This document shows positions 19,253 through 28,028 of a stretch of DNA of 64,000 bases, one piece after another. Positions within the stretch are counted from its first letter, which is position 1; each line of letters begins with the position of its first letter. The position numbers and the translations under genes are program-made. A model generated the notes under the pieces. It made no database searches. It was not told the origin of the DNA and was given only the letters and a program-made list of their open reading frames with translations. Origin of the DNA: Vibrio tubiashii (GTDB lineage: Bacteria > Pseudomonadota > Gammaproteobacteria > Enterobacterales > Vibrionaceae); the NCBI RefSeq assembly GCF_028551255.1, contig NZ_CP117030.1, forward strand, positions 1-64,000, given 5' to 3'.

Positions 19253-20191
19253 TTAGCTAATCGGTGAAATAAAGCCTTCAGGCTTCATTGCAACTAAAGA
19301 GCAATTAATGGATTGGAGTATATTCTCCGCGGTATTGCCGATTACAAAACCAGAAATTCCGGTTCGTGCTAATGTACCCATAACCAACACATCGATGCCT
19401 GCCTCCTCAACACACTCAGGAATTTTGTCGTCTGGCTTTCCATGAACGTGGTGGATGACCATTGCACTACCTGAAATCCCTGCTTCATCGATGAGCATTT
19501 GCAGAGCTTGTTCATGATTGCGTTTGGCTTTCGAGACTTCATTCGCTAATTGTTCTTCGTCTACTTGGATCCAGACATGGCTGTCGAGGTAATTTTCCAA
19601 ATAATGTTCCCAACAAGAGATGATGTGCAGGCGACTATCGCATGTGTCGGCAATAGAGCGTGACAGTTCAAGTAATCGCAGTGAAAGTGCATGTTGCTGC
19701 TCGTTTAACGTCATTGGGTCTATAGCGACTGCTACGCGACGCTTGCCTCTTGGTGTATCGTTAGCGCGTTGCAGCCAAACAGCGCAAGGACACTTACGAA
19801 GCAAGGTCATATCAATTGCTTTAAAGCCGTCCGCACCTTCACTGAGTGGTTCTGCTTCCTTAATGATGAGATCGTTGTGATTAGTGATGGCTTCCTGAAT
19901 GATGCAGACAGCAGGTTGTTCACTACTTTTGACTGTTATAGGGAGTGCCACTTCTTCGGTTGTGATGTCATGCTCAACACGAAACTGATCGACACTCTGT
20001 TGAACTGAGTTTTGCAGAGATTGTTCGTAGCTTTGTTGGTATTGCGCCATATCGCTAGGGAAGTCTGGGCAGGCGATTAAGCCAGACACAGGTACTTTGT
20101 TATTGGCAGCAATGCGAATGGCTTGTCCTAGAGCGTCACTATGTCCAGGCATGCCTTGTGTAGCAAAAAGTATGTTCTCGAATCGTTTCAT
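19253..20191 (-). CDS. Tandem universal stress protein (UspE-like)
   Basis: A 312-aa cytoplasmic protein with two Usp domains (about 1-145 and 150-305). The C-terminal domain has the ATP-binding pattern VLVMGTLARTGISGFVIGNTAE (G-x2-G-x9-G-N). The N-terminal domain starts with the usual FENILFATQG but its own nucleotide motif is degenerate. E. coli UspE (316 aa) has the same length and layout. A GGAGGTATG sequence gives a strong ribosome site before the ATG. Such proteins respond to starvation and stress; the ligand here is unknown. Confidence 0.9.
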   Translation of the reverse strand: MKRFENILFATQGMPGHSDALGQAIRIAANNKVPVSGLIACPDFPSDMAQYQQSYEQSLQNSVQQSVDQFRVEHDITTEEVALPITVKSSEQPAVCIIQEAITNHNDLIIKEAEPLSEGADGFKAIDMTLLRKCPCAVWLQRANDTPRGKRRVAVAIDPMTLNEQQHALSLRLLELSRSIADTCDSRLHIISCWEHYLENYLDSHVWIQVDEEQLANEVSKAKRNHEQALQMLIDEAGISGSAMVIHHVHGKPDDKIPECVEEAGIDVLVMGTLARTGISGFVIGNTAENILQSINCSLVAMKPEGFISPIS

Positions 20192-20401
20192 ACATACCTC
20201 CTTGTGTGGTTAAATTTTAGCCAACAGAAAGCTATGTGTGCTAGTGCGCAATTGTAACGGCTTGTGAGGGGAATGATATTTGTTCTCACTCAGTAACTTG
20301 CAAGCCAAAATAGTGAATTATTGGTGGGAAAAAAGACGATTATTACCGGAAAATGTAACAAACTACGAACAGGATTAACTGATTAGGTACCGTTTTGACC
20401 G

Positions 20402-20677
20402 TTACCTTCTCTGACACGAAGTACACCCGCGACATGCCGAGCGGGTGTGCTTATCTAAACGGCTCCGTTGCACCTTACAATAGGCATTTTTAAGCGCTCG
20501 TCTACCCGCAAACCAATCCTCAGGCTTTTCTAGAATTAAGTAGCCGTTAAACCGCTTCACTAGCACAGTTCGATACTCGTCAATGAACTTACTGTCGTAA
20601 CCTATTTCAAAGTAATCTAACGCTTGCTCAATAGACGTGAAGCTAGCAATTTTCTTCTGCAGTTCGTTTTGACTCAT
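20402..20677 (-). CDS. NifW-like small protein
   Basis: A 91-aa protein. The segment IEQALDYFEIGYDSKFIDEY followed by RTVLVKRFNGYL matches the NifW (nitrogenase-stabilising) pattern of a short acidic helix, F-x-I-x-YD and R-x3-L-x-RF-x2-YL. The C-terminus carries an unusual Cys-rich tail, ACRGCTSCQRR. No nitrogenase genes are in the window, so a role in nitrogen fixation is doubtful; the family may have a wider function in protecting metalloproteins. It is five bases downstream of the exonuclease gene and probably cotranscribed. Confidence 0.65.
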   Translation of the reverse strand: MSQNELQKKIASFTSIEQALDYFEIGYDSKFIDEYRTVLVKRFNGYLILEKPEDWFAGRRALKNAYCKVQRSRLDKHTRSACRGCTSCQRR

Positions 20678-20682
20678 ACTTA

Positions 20683-21294
20683 TTATTTATACTGACTCAG
20701 TAGCTTTTCAACCGCGTGTTTACTGGTTTTGCTGATTTTCTGCATCAGTTCAAACGAAGGCTGGTGGATACCTTGTTGTTCCATTTCATCAATCATCATT
20801 AGCCATAATTTTGCTGTCATTTGCGAGTCAGCTAAAGCGCGGTGAAATACGCCATCATTGTCAATATTTTTGAAACGCACTAGGTCTCCCAGTTTATGGC
20901 TTGGCGCTTCCTGATTCAGTCTGCGAGAGACCAATAGCGAACAAGCAAAATGCCCCTGGTAGGCAAGACCGATACGCTCTAGTTCTCCGTCCAAAAAACG
21001 TTTATCGAACGAAGCATTATGAGCAACGAGGTTGTCGTCAGCAATAAAGTCACAGAACTCTGCCATGACCTCCTCACAGCTTGGCGCATCTGCCAACATA
21101 TTGTTGGTAATACCCGTATAACCCTCAATAAAGGAGCTGACTCGAAAGCCCGGATTCATCAGTTGCTGAAAGGTATCCACCACCTCGCCGTTGACGAGCT
21201 TGACTGCACCTATTTCAATAGCGCGATCGCCCATATTTGGCGACAAGCCAGTGGTCTCAAAATCGAGCACAATAACGGAATTTGCTGATGACAT
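20683..21294 (-). CDS. DnaQ-like 3'-5' exonuclease
   Basis: A DEDDh exonuclease of 203 aa. Exo I is [12 protein letters not shown] (Asp and Glu), Exo II lies in [14 protein letters not shown], and Exo III has [15 protein letters not shown] (His and Asp). It resembles the epsilon proofreading subunit but is shorter and stands alone, like the ExoX or PolC-type orphan exonucleases. An upstream TTG at 21306 would add four residues; the ATG at 21294 is preferred because GGAA lies about 9 bases upstream. Confidence 0.9.
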   Translation of the reverse strand: MSSANSVIVLDFETTGLSPNMGDRAIEIGAVKLVNGEVVDTFQQLMNPGFRVSSFIEGYTGITNNMLADAPSCEEVMAEFCDFIADDNLVAHNASFDKRFLDGELERIGLAYQGHFACSLLVSRRLNQEAPSHKLGDLVRFKNIDNDGVFHRALADSQMTAKLWLMMIDEMEQQGIHQPSFELMQKISKTSKHAVEKLLSQYK

Positions 21295-21444
21295 AAAAGG
21301 TTCCAAAGGGTGAATATGCGGTGCGTAAATAAGCGAGAGTTTAGCTAAAACAGCGTGTTGATGAAGATGCTTAAGCGGTGAGCCAGATTATAAGTTTCTA
21401 AAACCTGTCGGTAAAGGTTCTGCTCACCACTAATCTGGTCGGCG

Positions 21445-22344
21445 CTAAGACTTGAGTGTGCTTTGCCATTCACTGAGTACTTTTATGTGCTCAGGGCCTA
21501 TTCCGCAGCAGCCTCCGATGATCGTCGCGCCACTCTCAAACCACGCCTTACTGTATTCAAGATAATCTTTTGGCGTTAGCTCTCTCATCGCTTGAATGGT
21601 GTCATTAGCTTCATGTTCATTACCGATTGGGGTGAAGTTGTTGGCGTAGACGCCAATCTCGATTGAGCACCCAAGCTCATCAAGAACTTGTTTCGCTTCC
21701 GTCACCGCGTTAACCATGACCTCAGGTACTGAACAATTAAAAAAGATGCCGTCGCCACCTGCTTCACAAACGCGTGTTGTTGCCTCTCGCACCGATTGAC
21801 CAGAGCGCAGCTGAGCAGGCCCACTAGTGGTATCAGCAAGAGTGAAGGCGTAATAACTGGCTTTCTCTGTCTGAGAGAGAATGGATGCGATCGCATCGAG
21901 CTCTTCCAAACTTGAGATGGTTTCTGCTAGCCAAATATCAACGTATTGATCTTGTGCCTGATAGAGCAGGGTAAAGATCTGCTTTGCTTCTGCAGGACGA
22001 AACAAATCAGGTCGATAGCTGCCAAAGGCAGGGGGTAGAGCACCCGCTACTTGTACGGCATGTGAGGCTTTGTCGGCAGATAGTCTGGCTATTTTGGCGG
22101 CTTTTTCAGCCAGATTCGGCCCTTCAGCGTTGAATTGCTCTTGCCCGAGATGAAACGGAACACAGGCGTAACTGTTAGTGGTAATGATTTGAGCGCCAGC
22201 ATCAATGAAGTTGGTGTGGGCAAGCTCTACGCATTGCGGTGATTCAATCAGTGCCTGAGCGCTCCACAGAGGCTGAGAAAAAGGCGCGCCCATTCGCTTG
22301 AGCTCGCGTCCCATTCCTCCATCTAAAATAGTCAGTCTTTTCAT
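21445..22344 (-). CDS. Homocysteine S-methyltransferase family protein
   Basis: A protein of 299 aa from the chosen ATG (MKRLTILDGGMGREL); an earlier ATG at 22389 would add 15 residues without homology. The zinc-binding cysteines are in FFNCSVPEV and IIGGCCGIGPEH. The fold is the (beta/alpha)8 barrel of MmuM/BhmT-type enzymes, which move a methyl group from S-methylmethionine, SAM or betaine to homocysteine to form methionine. It stands alone on the minus strand, and the substrate cannot be told from sequence. Confidence 0.9.
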   Translation of the reverse strand: MKRLTILDGGMGRELKRMGAPFSQPLWSAQALIESPQCVELAHTNFIDAGAQIITTNSYACVPFHLGQEQFNAEGPNLAEKAAKIARLSADKASHAVQVAGALPPAFGSYRPDLFRPAEAKQIFTLLYQAQDQYVDIWLAETISSLEELDAIASILSQTEKASYYAFTLADTTSGPAQLRSGQSVREATTRVCEAGGDGIFFNCSVPEVMVNAVTEAKQVLDELGCSIEIGVYANNFTPIGNEHEANDTIQAMRELTPKDYLEYSKAWFESGATIIGGCCGIGPEHIKVLSEWQSTLKS

Positions 22345-22568
22345 TATGTCGATATTTGTTGCTATGACTCTTCGTTGATAGTTAACCATCTTGGTTTAGA
22401 GATCAATGACCATGTAGAGATCTAACTTGTTAGACATCACTTGCTGACAAGCAAAAGAAATCTTTTGACAAGGGTAGAGCGTCCATTCTACTCTGTGGGT
22501 AGAATAAACGTTTTACTTTTCGACTCTCTGAGTTGAGTGAAAAGGAACCTGAAGACTTAGAGGTAAAA

Positions 22569-23093
22569 ATGTCGGTAAAGAGGCAAATAGCTGAAAACTT
22601 GGAGAAGGCGTTCAGTCAATATGGTTTCGCTGAGCCAAGTGTGTCGCAATTGCAAAAAGCGTGTGGAGCGAGCTTGCGCACCTTGTATAAGTACTACCCA
22701 TCCAAAGAAGAGATGATTGTCGCGGCATTGGAACATCGTCACCAACGCTATATGGACTTACTGAGCCAAAACAAGCCGGAAAATGGTATTGAGGCGGTTT
22801 TTCACGTAGTAGAACAGCTTGAAGAGTGGATGAAACATCATGCGCCTCATGGCTGCTTGTCCACTCTGGCGGTTGCATCTTTCCCTGACAACGAAATTAT
22901 ATCTGGTGTCGTGACCGAACATAAACAAGCCGTGAAAGCATTCCTGAGCGAGCTTGTCGGGGATGAAGCTAGAGGCTATCAGTTATACGTTATACATGAA
23001 GGCATTTCAGGAACTTGGCCAGTTATGGGGCGAGAGTCGATAGAGGTAGCCAAACAGATGATTGCACAACTCGTTGGGGGCCCACATGAGTAA
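22569..23093 (+). CDS. TetR-family transcriptional regulator
   Basis: A repressor of 174 aa from the ATG at 22569, which has an AGAGG ribosome site; a TTG at 22533 is less likely. The N-terminal helix-turn-helix reads VSQLQKACGASLRTLYKYYPSKEEMIVAALEHR. The C-terminal ligand domain includes HAPHGCLSTLAVASFP, as in YcdC/AcrR-like members. Its stop overlaps the start of the downstream oxidoreductase by 8 bases, so the two are coupled and the regulator probably controls that gene. Confidence 0.9.
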   Translation: MSVKRQIAENLEKAFSQYGFAEPSVSQLQKACGASLRTLYKYYPSKEEMIVAALEHRHQRYMDLLSQNKPENGIEAVFHVVEQLEEWMKHHAPHGCLSTLAVASFPDNEIISGVVTEHKQAVKAFLSELVGDEARGYQLYVIHEGISGTWPVMGRESIEVAKQMIAQLVGGPHE

Positions 23094-24138
23094 TATCATT
23101 GCAGAAAAGATGAATGCGGTACAACTTACCGGCCACGGTGGGTTTGAGGTGCTGAACTACACAACAGAAGCCGAAACGCCGAAGCCAAAACAAGATCAAG
23201 TGCTGATTCGTGTTAAAGCCGCAGGGGTTAACAACACCGATATTAATACTCGTATAGGTTGGTACTCAAAGGGCGATAAAGCGAGCGAAGATGCAAGTTG
23301 GGGTGGAAATGCTCTCGAATTTCCAAGAATTCAAGGCGCCGATGTTTGTGGTGAGATAGTGGCGGTGGGCAACAACATTGATGCCGAGCGGATTGGCGAG
23401 CGTGTACTGGTAGAGCCATGTTTGTCTCAAGTTGAAGGTTCGAGACCGCAAGTACCTTGGTATATCGGTTCTGAGTGCGATGGTGGCTTTGCCCAGTATG
23501 TAGTCGTGGATTCTGTTCACGCTTATTCGATTAACTCATCGATGACTGATATTGAACTGGCCTCGTTTCCATGTTCGTACTCAACGGCTGAGAACATGCT
23601 GACTCGCTCTAAACTTGCTCAGGGCGAGCGAGTATTAATTTCCGGAGCATCTGGCGGTGTCGGCTCTGCCGCGATTCAGCTTGCCAAAGCTCGTGGCGCT
23701 TATGTCATTGCAATCACTAGCCCGAGCAAACAACAGCAAGTTTTGGAGCTTGGTGCCGATCAAGTGGTGAACCGGTCTGATTTCCTACCCGATGTACTGG
23801 GAGAAAATAGCGTCGATGTGGTGATTGATCTGGTCGCAGGTTCCGCTTGGCCGCAATTTTTACAAGTATTGCGGCCTAAAGGTCGTTATGCCGTCTCTGG
23901 TGCCATTGGAGGTGCTATGGTCGAGCTGGATGTGCGGACACTCTACCTTAAAGACTTGAGCTTCTTTGGCTGTACGGTTTTGGAACCTGAAGTTTTTCGC
24001 AATCTCGTCAGCCATATAGAACAAGGGGCGATTAAACCGCTTGTCGCACAAACATTTCCTTTAGAGCAGATCCAATTGGCGCAGGAGTTTTTCCTTGAGA
24101 AGGGACACGTGGGCAAAGTGGTATTGACGGTTAGCTAG
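23086..24138 (+). CDS. Zinc-less MDR oxidoreductase (quinone-reductase-like)
   Basis: A 350-aa medium-chain dehydrogenase/reductase. It shows the GroES-like N-terminal domain (AAGVNNTDINTR, QGADVCGEIVAVG) and a Rossmann domain with SGASGGVGSAAIQLAKARGA for NADPH. The catalytic zinc ligands of alcohol dehydrogenases are not evident, which favours a quinone oxidoreductase or enoyl reductase. The ATG at 23086 with GGGGG just upstream is preferred over an earlier TTG at 23062. It overlaps the tetR gene and is likely induced by the same electrophile or quinone signal (inference). Confidence 0.9.
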   Translation: MSNIIAEKMNAVQLTGHGGFEVLNYTTEAETPKPKQDQVLIRVKAAGVNNTDINTRIGWYSKGDKASEDASWGGNALEFPRIQGADVCGEIVAVGNNIDAERIGERVLVEPCLSQVEGSRPQVPWYIGSECDGGFAQYVVVDSVHAYSINSSMTDIELASFPCSYSTAENMLTRSKLAQGERVLISGASGGVGSAAIQLAKARGAYVIAITSPSKQQQVLELGADQVVNRSDFLPDVLGENSVDVVIDLVAGSAWPQFLQVLRPKGRYAVSGAIGGAMVELDVRTLYLKDLSFFGCTVLEPEVFRNLVSHIEQGAIKPLVAQTFPLEQIQLAQEFFLEKGHVGKVVLTVS

Positions 24139-24159
24139 CCCTGCAGTTCAACAGATATT

Positions 24160-25314
24160 CTAGCGGTTTTCTGAGAGCTTCAAGATGGCGAAATGTTCAC
24201 AGAGATTGAACGTGGCAAATGCTTGAAGTTCTTCGTCTAATGCGGTTAAAAATGCCGCTTTATCCTTTATTGAAGGCTCGGTGAACAGGTGGAGTACGTT
24301 GAGCACAGACTTCTTCTTATCAACCTTGCAGTCTGCGCGTGCGACTAATTTTCCATCCCATAAAATCGGTAAACAGAAGTAACCAAACTGCCTTTTAGCC
24401 TGTGGTACGTAGCATTCAATCAGATAGTCAAAGTTGAATACGGCGTTGGCACGTTTTCTTTGAATAAGCAGATTATCAAACGGAGAGAGTATCTTTGCCC
24501 GTCTGCGATTGATGCGTTTGTCGAGCAACTGAAGTGCTTCGCTTTCTACCACATACTCGCCTTCAGCTATTTTTATCTGCTCAACTTCTCCACTCTCGAT
24601 TAAATCATGTAGCGCTTGCTTCACATCCTGTTTGACGTCTTTAAGCAGGTAGGTCATCTCTGCGAGAGTGCCAAAGCTGTGCGCTTTGAGGTAACTCATG
24701 ACAAGAAATCGCGCGTGTTCTTGAGGCGTTGGCATGGAAGTATCGACGCTAGTGGGTAACACGCGTGAAGTTAAGTCATAGACTTTGTGAAACCCTCTTC
24801 GTTCAGCAATCATTAGATCGCCCTGCATATATAAGTTTTCTAAGGCTTGTTTGGTCGGCTTGGTATGCCACCCATCCGTTTTATGGGCTTTTGACTCAAA
24901 GTCTTTTGCCATCAGTGGGCCTTCGGACTCGATGCGCTTAAGAACATCGCCCATCAATTGACGGTCATTACAGTACCAGTGTTTTTGCTGACCGGATTTG
25001 ATCGCCGCCTTTCGCGGTAAACTGTAGCGAAAGTTGCTCATAGGTAGATAAGCGGCGGCGTGAGACCAGTATTCAAAGACTTTACGGTCAGCGACAAGCT
25101 GATCAAGGTGCTTAGGTTGATAGCTTGGGTTACGACTCCAAAGTGTATGGTGATGGGCTCTTTGAACAACGGAAATCGTATCTATCTGCACATACCCGAG
25201 TTGCTCGAAAGCGTTGAGTGTTTTGCTGTAAGCGCTGCCTTTTGACTTTCCTACGGGAAGCCCTTGGGCGATGAGGGCAAGTTTTTGTGCTTGAGATAGA
25301 GACAGTGACTTCAT
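24160..25314 (-). CDS. YcaQ/AlkX-type DNA glycosylase (winged-helix)
   Basis: A 384-aa HTH_42 (DUF1006) protein. The family catalytic motif Q-hydrophobic-D appears in GYVQIDTISVVQRAHHHTLWSRNP near residue 38, the form seen in YcaQ/AlkX rather than the QxQ of AlkZ. Winged-helix elements follow (residues 190-260) and SPFDNLLIQRKRANAVFNFDY near 277 is a further family signature. These enzymes unhook interstrand crosslinks and remove alkylated bases. The start overlaps the stop of the upstream efflux gene by four bases, so they form an operon. Confidence 0.9.
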   Translation of the reverse strand: MKSLSLSQAQKLALIAQGLPVGKSKGSAYSKTLNAFEQLGYVQIDTISVVQRAHHHTLWSRNPSYQPKHLDQLVADRKVFEYWSHAAAYLPMSNFRYSLPRKAAIKSGQQKHWYCNDRQLMGDVLKRIESEGPLMAKDFESKAHKTDGWHTKPTKQALENLYMQGDLMIAERRGFHKVYDLTSRVLPTSVDTSMPTPQEHARFLVMSYLKAHSFGTLAEMTYLLKDVKQDVKQALHDLIESGEVEQIKIAEGEYVVESEALQLLDKRINRRRAKILSPFDNLLIQRKRANAVFNFDYLIECYVPQAKRQFGYFCLPILWDGKLVARADCKVDKKKSVLNVLHLFTEPSIKDKAAFLTALDEELQAFATFNLCEHFAILKLSENR

Positions 25315-26516
25315 GTTGTGATGCTTTTTCCTTGTTGCTCCATGGATTGCACCGCATTAAAGCCGCGCAAGATATTCCCTAGGGTAATCACAGCAAAAAT
25401 TACGATAACAATCGATAAATGCCATGCCTGACTTAAACCAAGTTGAACCAGCGCCATACTGACAATCGAAGAAACGATCATTTGTCCACCCCCAGACATT
25501 GCCGCTGCCGCTCCTGCCTGTTTTTTGTATGGTTGCATGACCATAGCTTGGGCACAAGGGAGTGCAATCCCGTTTCCGAGAATCATCAGCAATTGACCGA
25601 TCATCAGATAAAGAGGTTCAAGCGGACAAAAGAAAAACCACAGTGCAGAGCTTAAATGCAGCATCGGAGTAAATAGCAGTAATTTTTTACTGCCAATCAT
25701 AGGTCTGACACGATTGCAGATACTGGTACCGGTAATCATCCCCAGTGCGGGAATGATCGCCCATAGTGCGTATTCGTCTGATGTCATACCGATCTGGTCT
25801 TGCATGATAAAAGGCATGATGGAGACGGTGGTAATCATCAAACTAAAGTTAAGCCAACCTATGCTGGCAAAGCTCATGAAATAGCGCGATGTCAGCAACT
25901 GTTTATATTGCTGAACCATCTGTTTTGGCGAAGGGATTTTGTTGGTCGCTGAGAGCGTTTCATCAAATTTAAATGCGAGTAGTCCCCAGGCTAAAGAGAC
26001 ATAACCAAGTAAAGAAACAAACACCATAGTCCAACCAAAATGGTAGTTAATAAAACCACCGATAACAGGAGCAACCAATGGAGTAATGGAAGCGGCCATT
26101 GCGATGTAGGATAGGGCGACAGGTAACTGGGCACCACTGTATCTGTCTCTGGTTGATGCTCTAGCGAGTACTGCGCAGCAGCCCGTACCTAACCCTTGCA
26201 GAAAGCGCCCTAATACCATGCCATTAAAGGAGTCTTTCAACACAATGATCACCATCAGACCGGAAAGGGCGATCAGTAACCCGGTAAGCAGGACTTTTTT
26301 ACGCCCCAGAGCATCGGAAATTGGACCATAGATAAACTGTGAGGGGCCAAAGCCTAGTAAGTACACACTGACTAAAAGCTGTGCTTGATCGAGCGAGATA
26401 GAAAAGTCTTTCGCGATCCATGGCAGCGATGGGAAAACCAACCCCATGCTGAGTTGACCAATACTGATGATTAAACACGCCAGTAAGATGGTTCGAAATT
26501 GAATGGGTTGACTCAT
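25311..26516 (-). CDS. Bcr/CflA-type MFS drug efflux transporter
   Basis: A 401-aa protein with 12 predicted membrane helices. The major-facilitator motif between TM2 and TM3 is GPISDALGRKKVLLTG, and TM4 contains LQGLGTGCCAVLARAS, as in the Bcr/CflA subfamily. It probably exports a drug or metabolite from the cytoplasm. It overlaps the recombinase-like gene upstream by one base (TAATG) and the glycosylase gene downstream by four, giving a three-gene minus-strand operon. Confidence 0.9.
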   Translation of the reverse strand: MSQPIQFRTILLACLIISIGQLSMGLVFPSLPWIAKDFSISLDQAQLLVSVYLLGFGPSQFIYGPISDALGRKKVLLTGLLIALSGLMVIIVLKDSFNGMVLGRFLQGLGTGCCAVLARASTRDRYSGAQLPVALSYIAMAASITPLVAPVIGGFINYHFGWTMVFVSLLGYVSLAWGLLAFKFDETLSATNKIPSPKQMVQQYKQLLTSRYFMSFASIGWLNFSLMITTVSIMPFIMQDQIGMTSDEYALWAIIPALGMITGTSICNRVRPMIGSKKLLLFTPMLHLSSALWFFFCPLEPLYLMIGQLLMILGNGIALPCAQAMVMQPYKKQAGAAAAMSGGGQMIVSSIVSMALVQLGLSQAWHLSIVIVIFAVITLGNILRGFNAVQSMEQQGKSITT

Positions 26517-27157
26517 TACACCTCACCAGATGGGTCGCTATGATGACCGCGACGACGTAAACAACCTTCTTGGTCGAGTTTGTTGAGTTTGGCTTTGACC
26601 CGTTTGACGGTCGATAGGCTAACATCGCAGGCAGTGGCGACACTTTGCATCGTCTCACCTTCAAGAAGCAAAGACTTGATCTGCTGATGCTTTTGTTTGT
26701 CGGCAGGTCGACCACGAAACTTCTCTTTCCAACGCTTGGGATCTCCCTTTAACTCTTCTCGACCTAACTCAGCAGCAAATAGCCGATGTTGGATTTGAAC
26801 TTTCGCGTAACCGGACAGCAAGCTGAGTATTGATTGAGTGTGAGTACACCCGCTTTGCAGAGTTAATGGTTCGCACAGGGTTTTGATGGTTAGCCCCTTT
26901 TCAAGCAGTGCTTCTAGCGTGTTTTTAGCTTGAGAAAAATCGCGGCCAAACACCGTTAACCACCAGATGTATAGGGTGTCGCCGGGCTTGATCTTCTCCA
27001 GTAACAGCTTGAAACCAGGGCGTTCCAGTGGCGGTACATTCCCCCGGACTTTGTCTTCAATGTGTTCACTCTCTGCAGCAGCACTTTGCAGTAACTCTAG
27101 GTGTTCAGAGTAGGCTCGGTTCTTAGGAGAAAAACGCGTGTAGATGTAAGTGGCCAT
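26516..27157 (-). CDS. Divergent resolvase-like serine recombinase, probably regulatory
   Basis: A 213-aa protein of the resolvase/invertase fold. R8 and S10 in YIYTRFS match the catalytic Arg and nucleophile Ser of YxRVS. However the LDRLGRS motif reads LTVFGRD, so the conserved Asp and the following Arg are lost. The C-terminus has a helix-turn-helix (TMQSVATACDVSLSTVKRVKAK) like Hin-type recombinases. It is the first gene of an operon with an efflux pump and a DNA glycosylase, an odd place for a recombinase. It may bind DNA as a regulator rather than recombine it (inference). Confidence 0.8.
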   Translation of the reverse strand: MATYIYTRFSPKNRAYSEHLELLQSAAAESEHIEDKVRGNVPPLERPGFKLLLEKIKPGDTLYIWWLTVFGRDFSQAKNTLEALLEKGLTIKTLCEPLTLQSGCTHTQSILSLLSGYAKVQIQHRLFAAELGREELKGDPKRWKEKFRGRPADKQKHQQIKSLLLEGETMQSVATACDVSLSTVKRVKAKLNKLDQEGCLRRRGHHSDPSGEV

Positions 27158-27425
27158 AATAATTGCATTGGTTCATTTAATGTAATGGCTCATAATATAG
27201 TTTGGTTCATATTTGCAGTCAACACCAAATGAACCCATTGCTTCCAATCAGCAAAATTTGCCCCTAAGTGAAATTTTTCTACGGACTATCCTATCTTTAT
27301 CAATGTAGCGTATGAAATGGGTGCGAATCATAAACTTACTAACCCAATCACAGCTACGAGATAAAACACTCAGTTAACACGCCAGTAGCGTGTTGTTTTT
27401 AGGTAAGGGCAGTTCGGGGCGAGTT

Positions 27426-28028
27426 ATGACAGAGTTAGCGGCGACAATAGAAGCTTGGCTGTTTCAAGACAATGTCTCTGTGACGATGCTATTTATTGGC
27501 ATCGTTTTACTCTCTTATCTATTAGAAGACCTAGCGATAGTGACCGCAGCGACCTTAGCGGTTGAGCAGTTGATGCCGACCTCTGTTGCCCTGATGGCGA
27601 TATTTGTCGGCATCAGCACTGGTGACCTTGGCCTTTACTTGATGGGCAAGGCGGCGCAAAAAGTGCGCTTTCTTCGTTATCGTTTGTTCCGTTATCAGCG
27701 AGCGAGGAGTATGCAGCGTAAGCTTCATCAGCAAGCGTTTATGACCTTGTTTATCGTGCGTTTTATTCCTGGTCTCAGAACGATTGGTTTCACATTGAGT
27801 GGTTTTCTAGATGTGCCAAAAATCAAATTCTTTATTGCAGTCTTGACGGCGACGGGTCTGTGGACAGCGCTGGTTTTTGGCTCCTTCTTCCAACTTGGCA
27901 ACGCGCAATGGCTTCAAGATAGTCAAGTGAGCTGGCTACTTATTCCACTGGGTTTGTGCTTAATGTTGCTGCTAAACAAACTGATTACTAAAACACTTTT
28001 AAGGGATGCGTATGACACAGCTCGCTAA
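27426..28028 (+). CDS. DedA-family membrane protein
   Basis: A 200-aa inner-membrane protein from the ATG at 27426, which has GGGGCGAG upstream; a TTG at 27390 is rejected. Hydrophobic segments and the family motif FIVRFIPGLRTIGFTLSGFLDV (about residue 120) identify it as DedA/SNARE-associated. Members move undecaprenyl phosphate or phospholipids across the membrane using the proton gradient. It heads a seven-gene operon ending in an aminolipid acyltransferase, which suits a lipid-trafficking role (inference). Confidence 0.88.
   Translation: MTELAATIEAWLFQDNVSVTMLFIGIVLLSYLLEDLAIVTAATLAVEQLMPTSVALMAIFVGISTGDLGLYLMGKAAQKVRFLRYRLFRYQRARSMQRKLHQQAFMTLFIVRFIPGLRTIGFTLSGFLDVPKIKFFIAVLTATGLWTALVFGSFFQLGNAQWLQDSQVSWLLIPLGLCLMLLLNKLITKTLLRDAYDTAR

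Noticed and set aside
20402..20677. Nitrogen fixation capacity based on the NifW-like gene
   Set aside because: No nif structural or assembly genes are present in the window.
23062..23085. An earlier TTG start for the MDR oxidoreductase
   Set aside because: The ATG at 23086 has a GGGGG site right upstream and begins the conserved sequence.
26516..27157. The recombinase-like gene as part of a transposon or integron
   Set aside because: No terminal repeats, second mobile gene or target duplication was seen; the gene is embedded in an operon with core-type genes.
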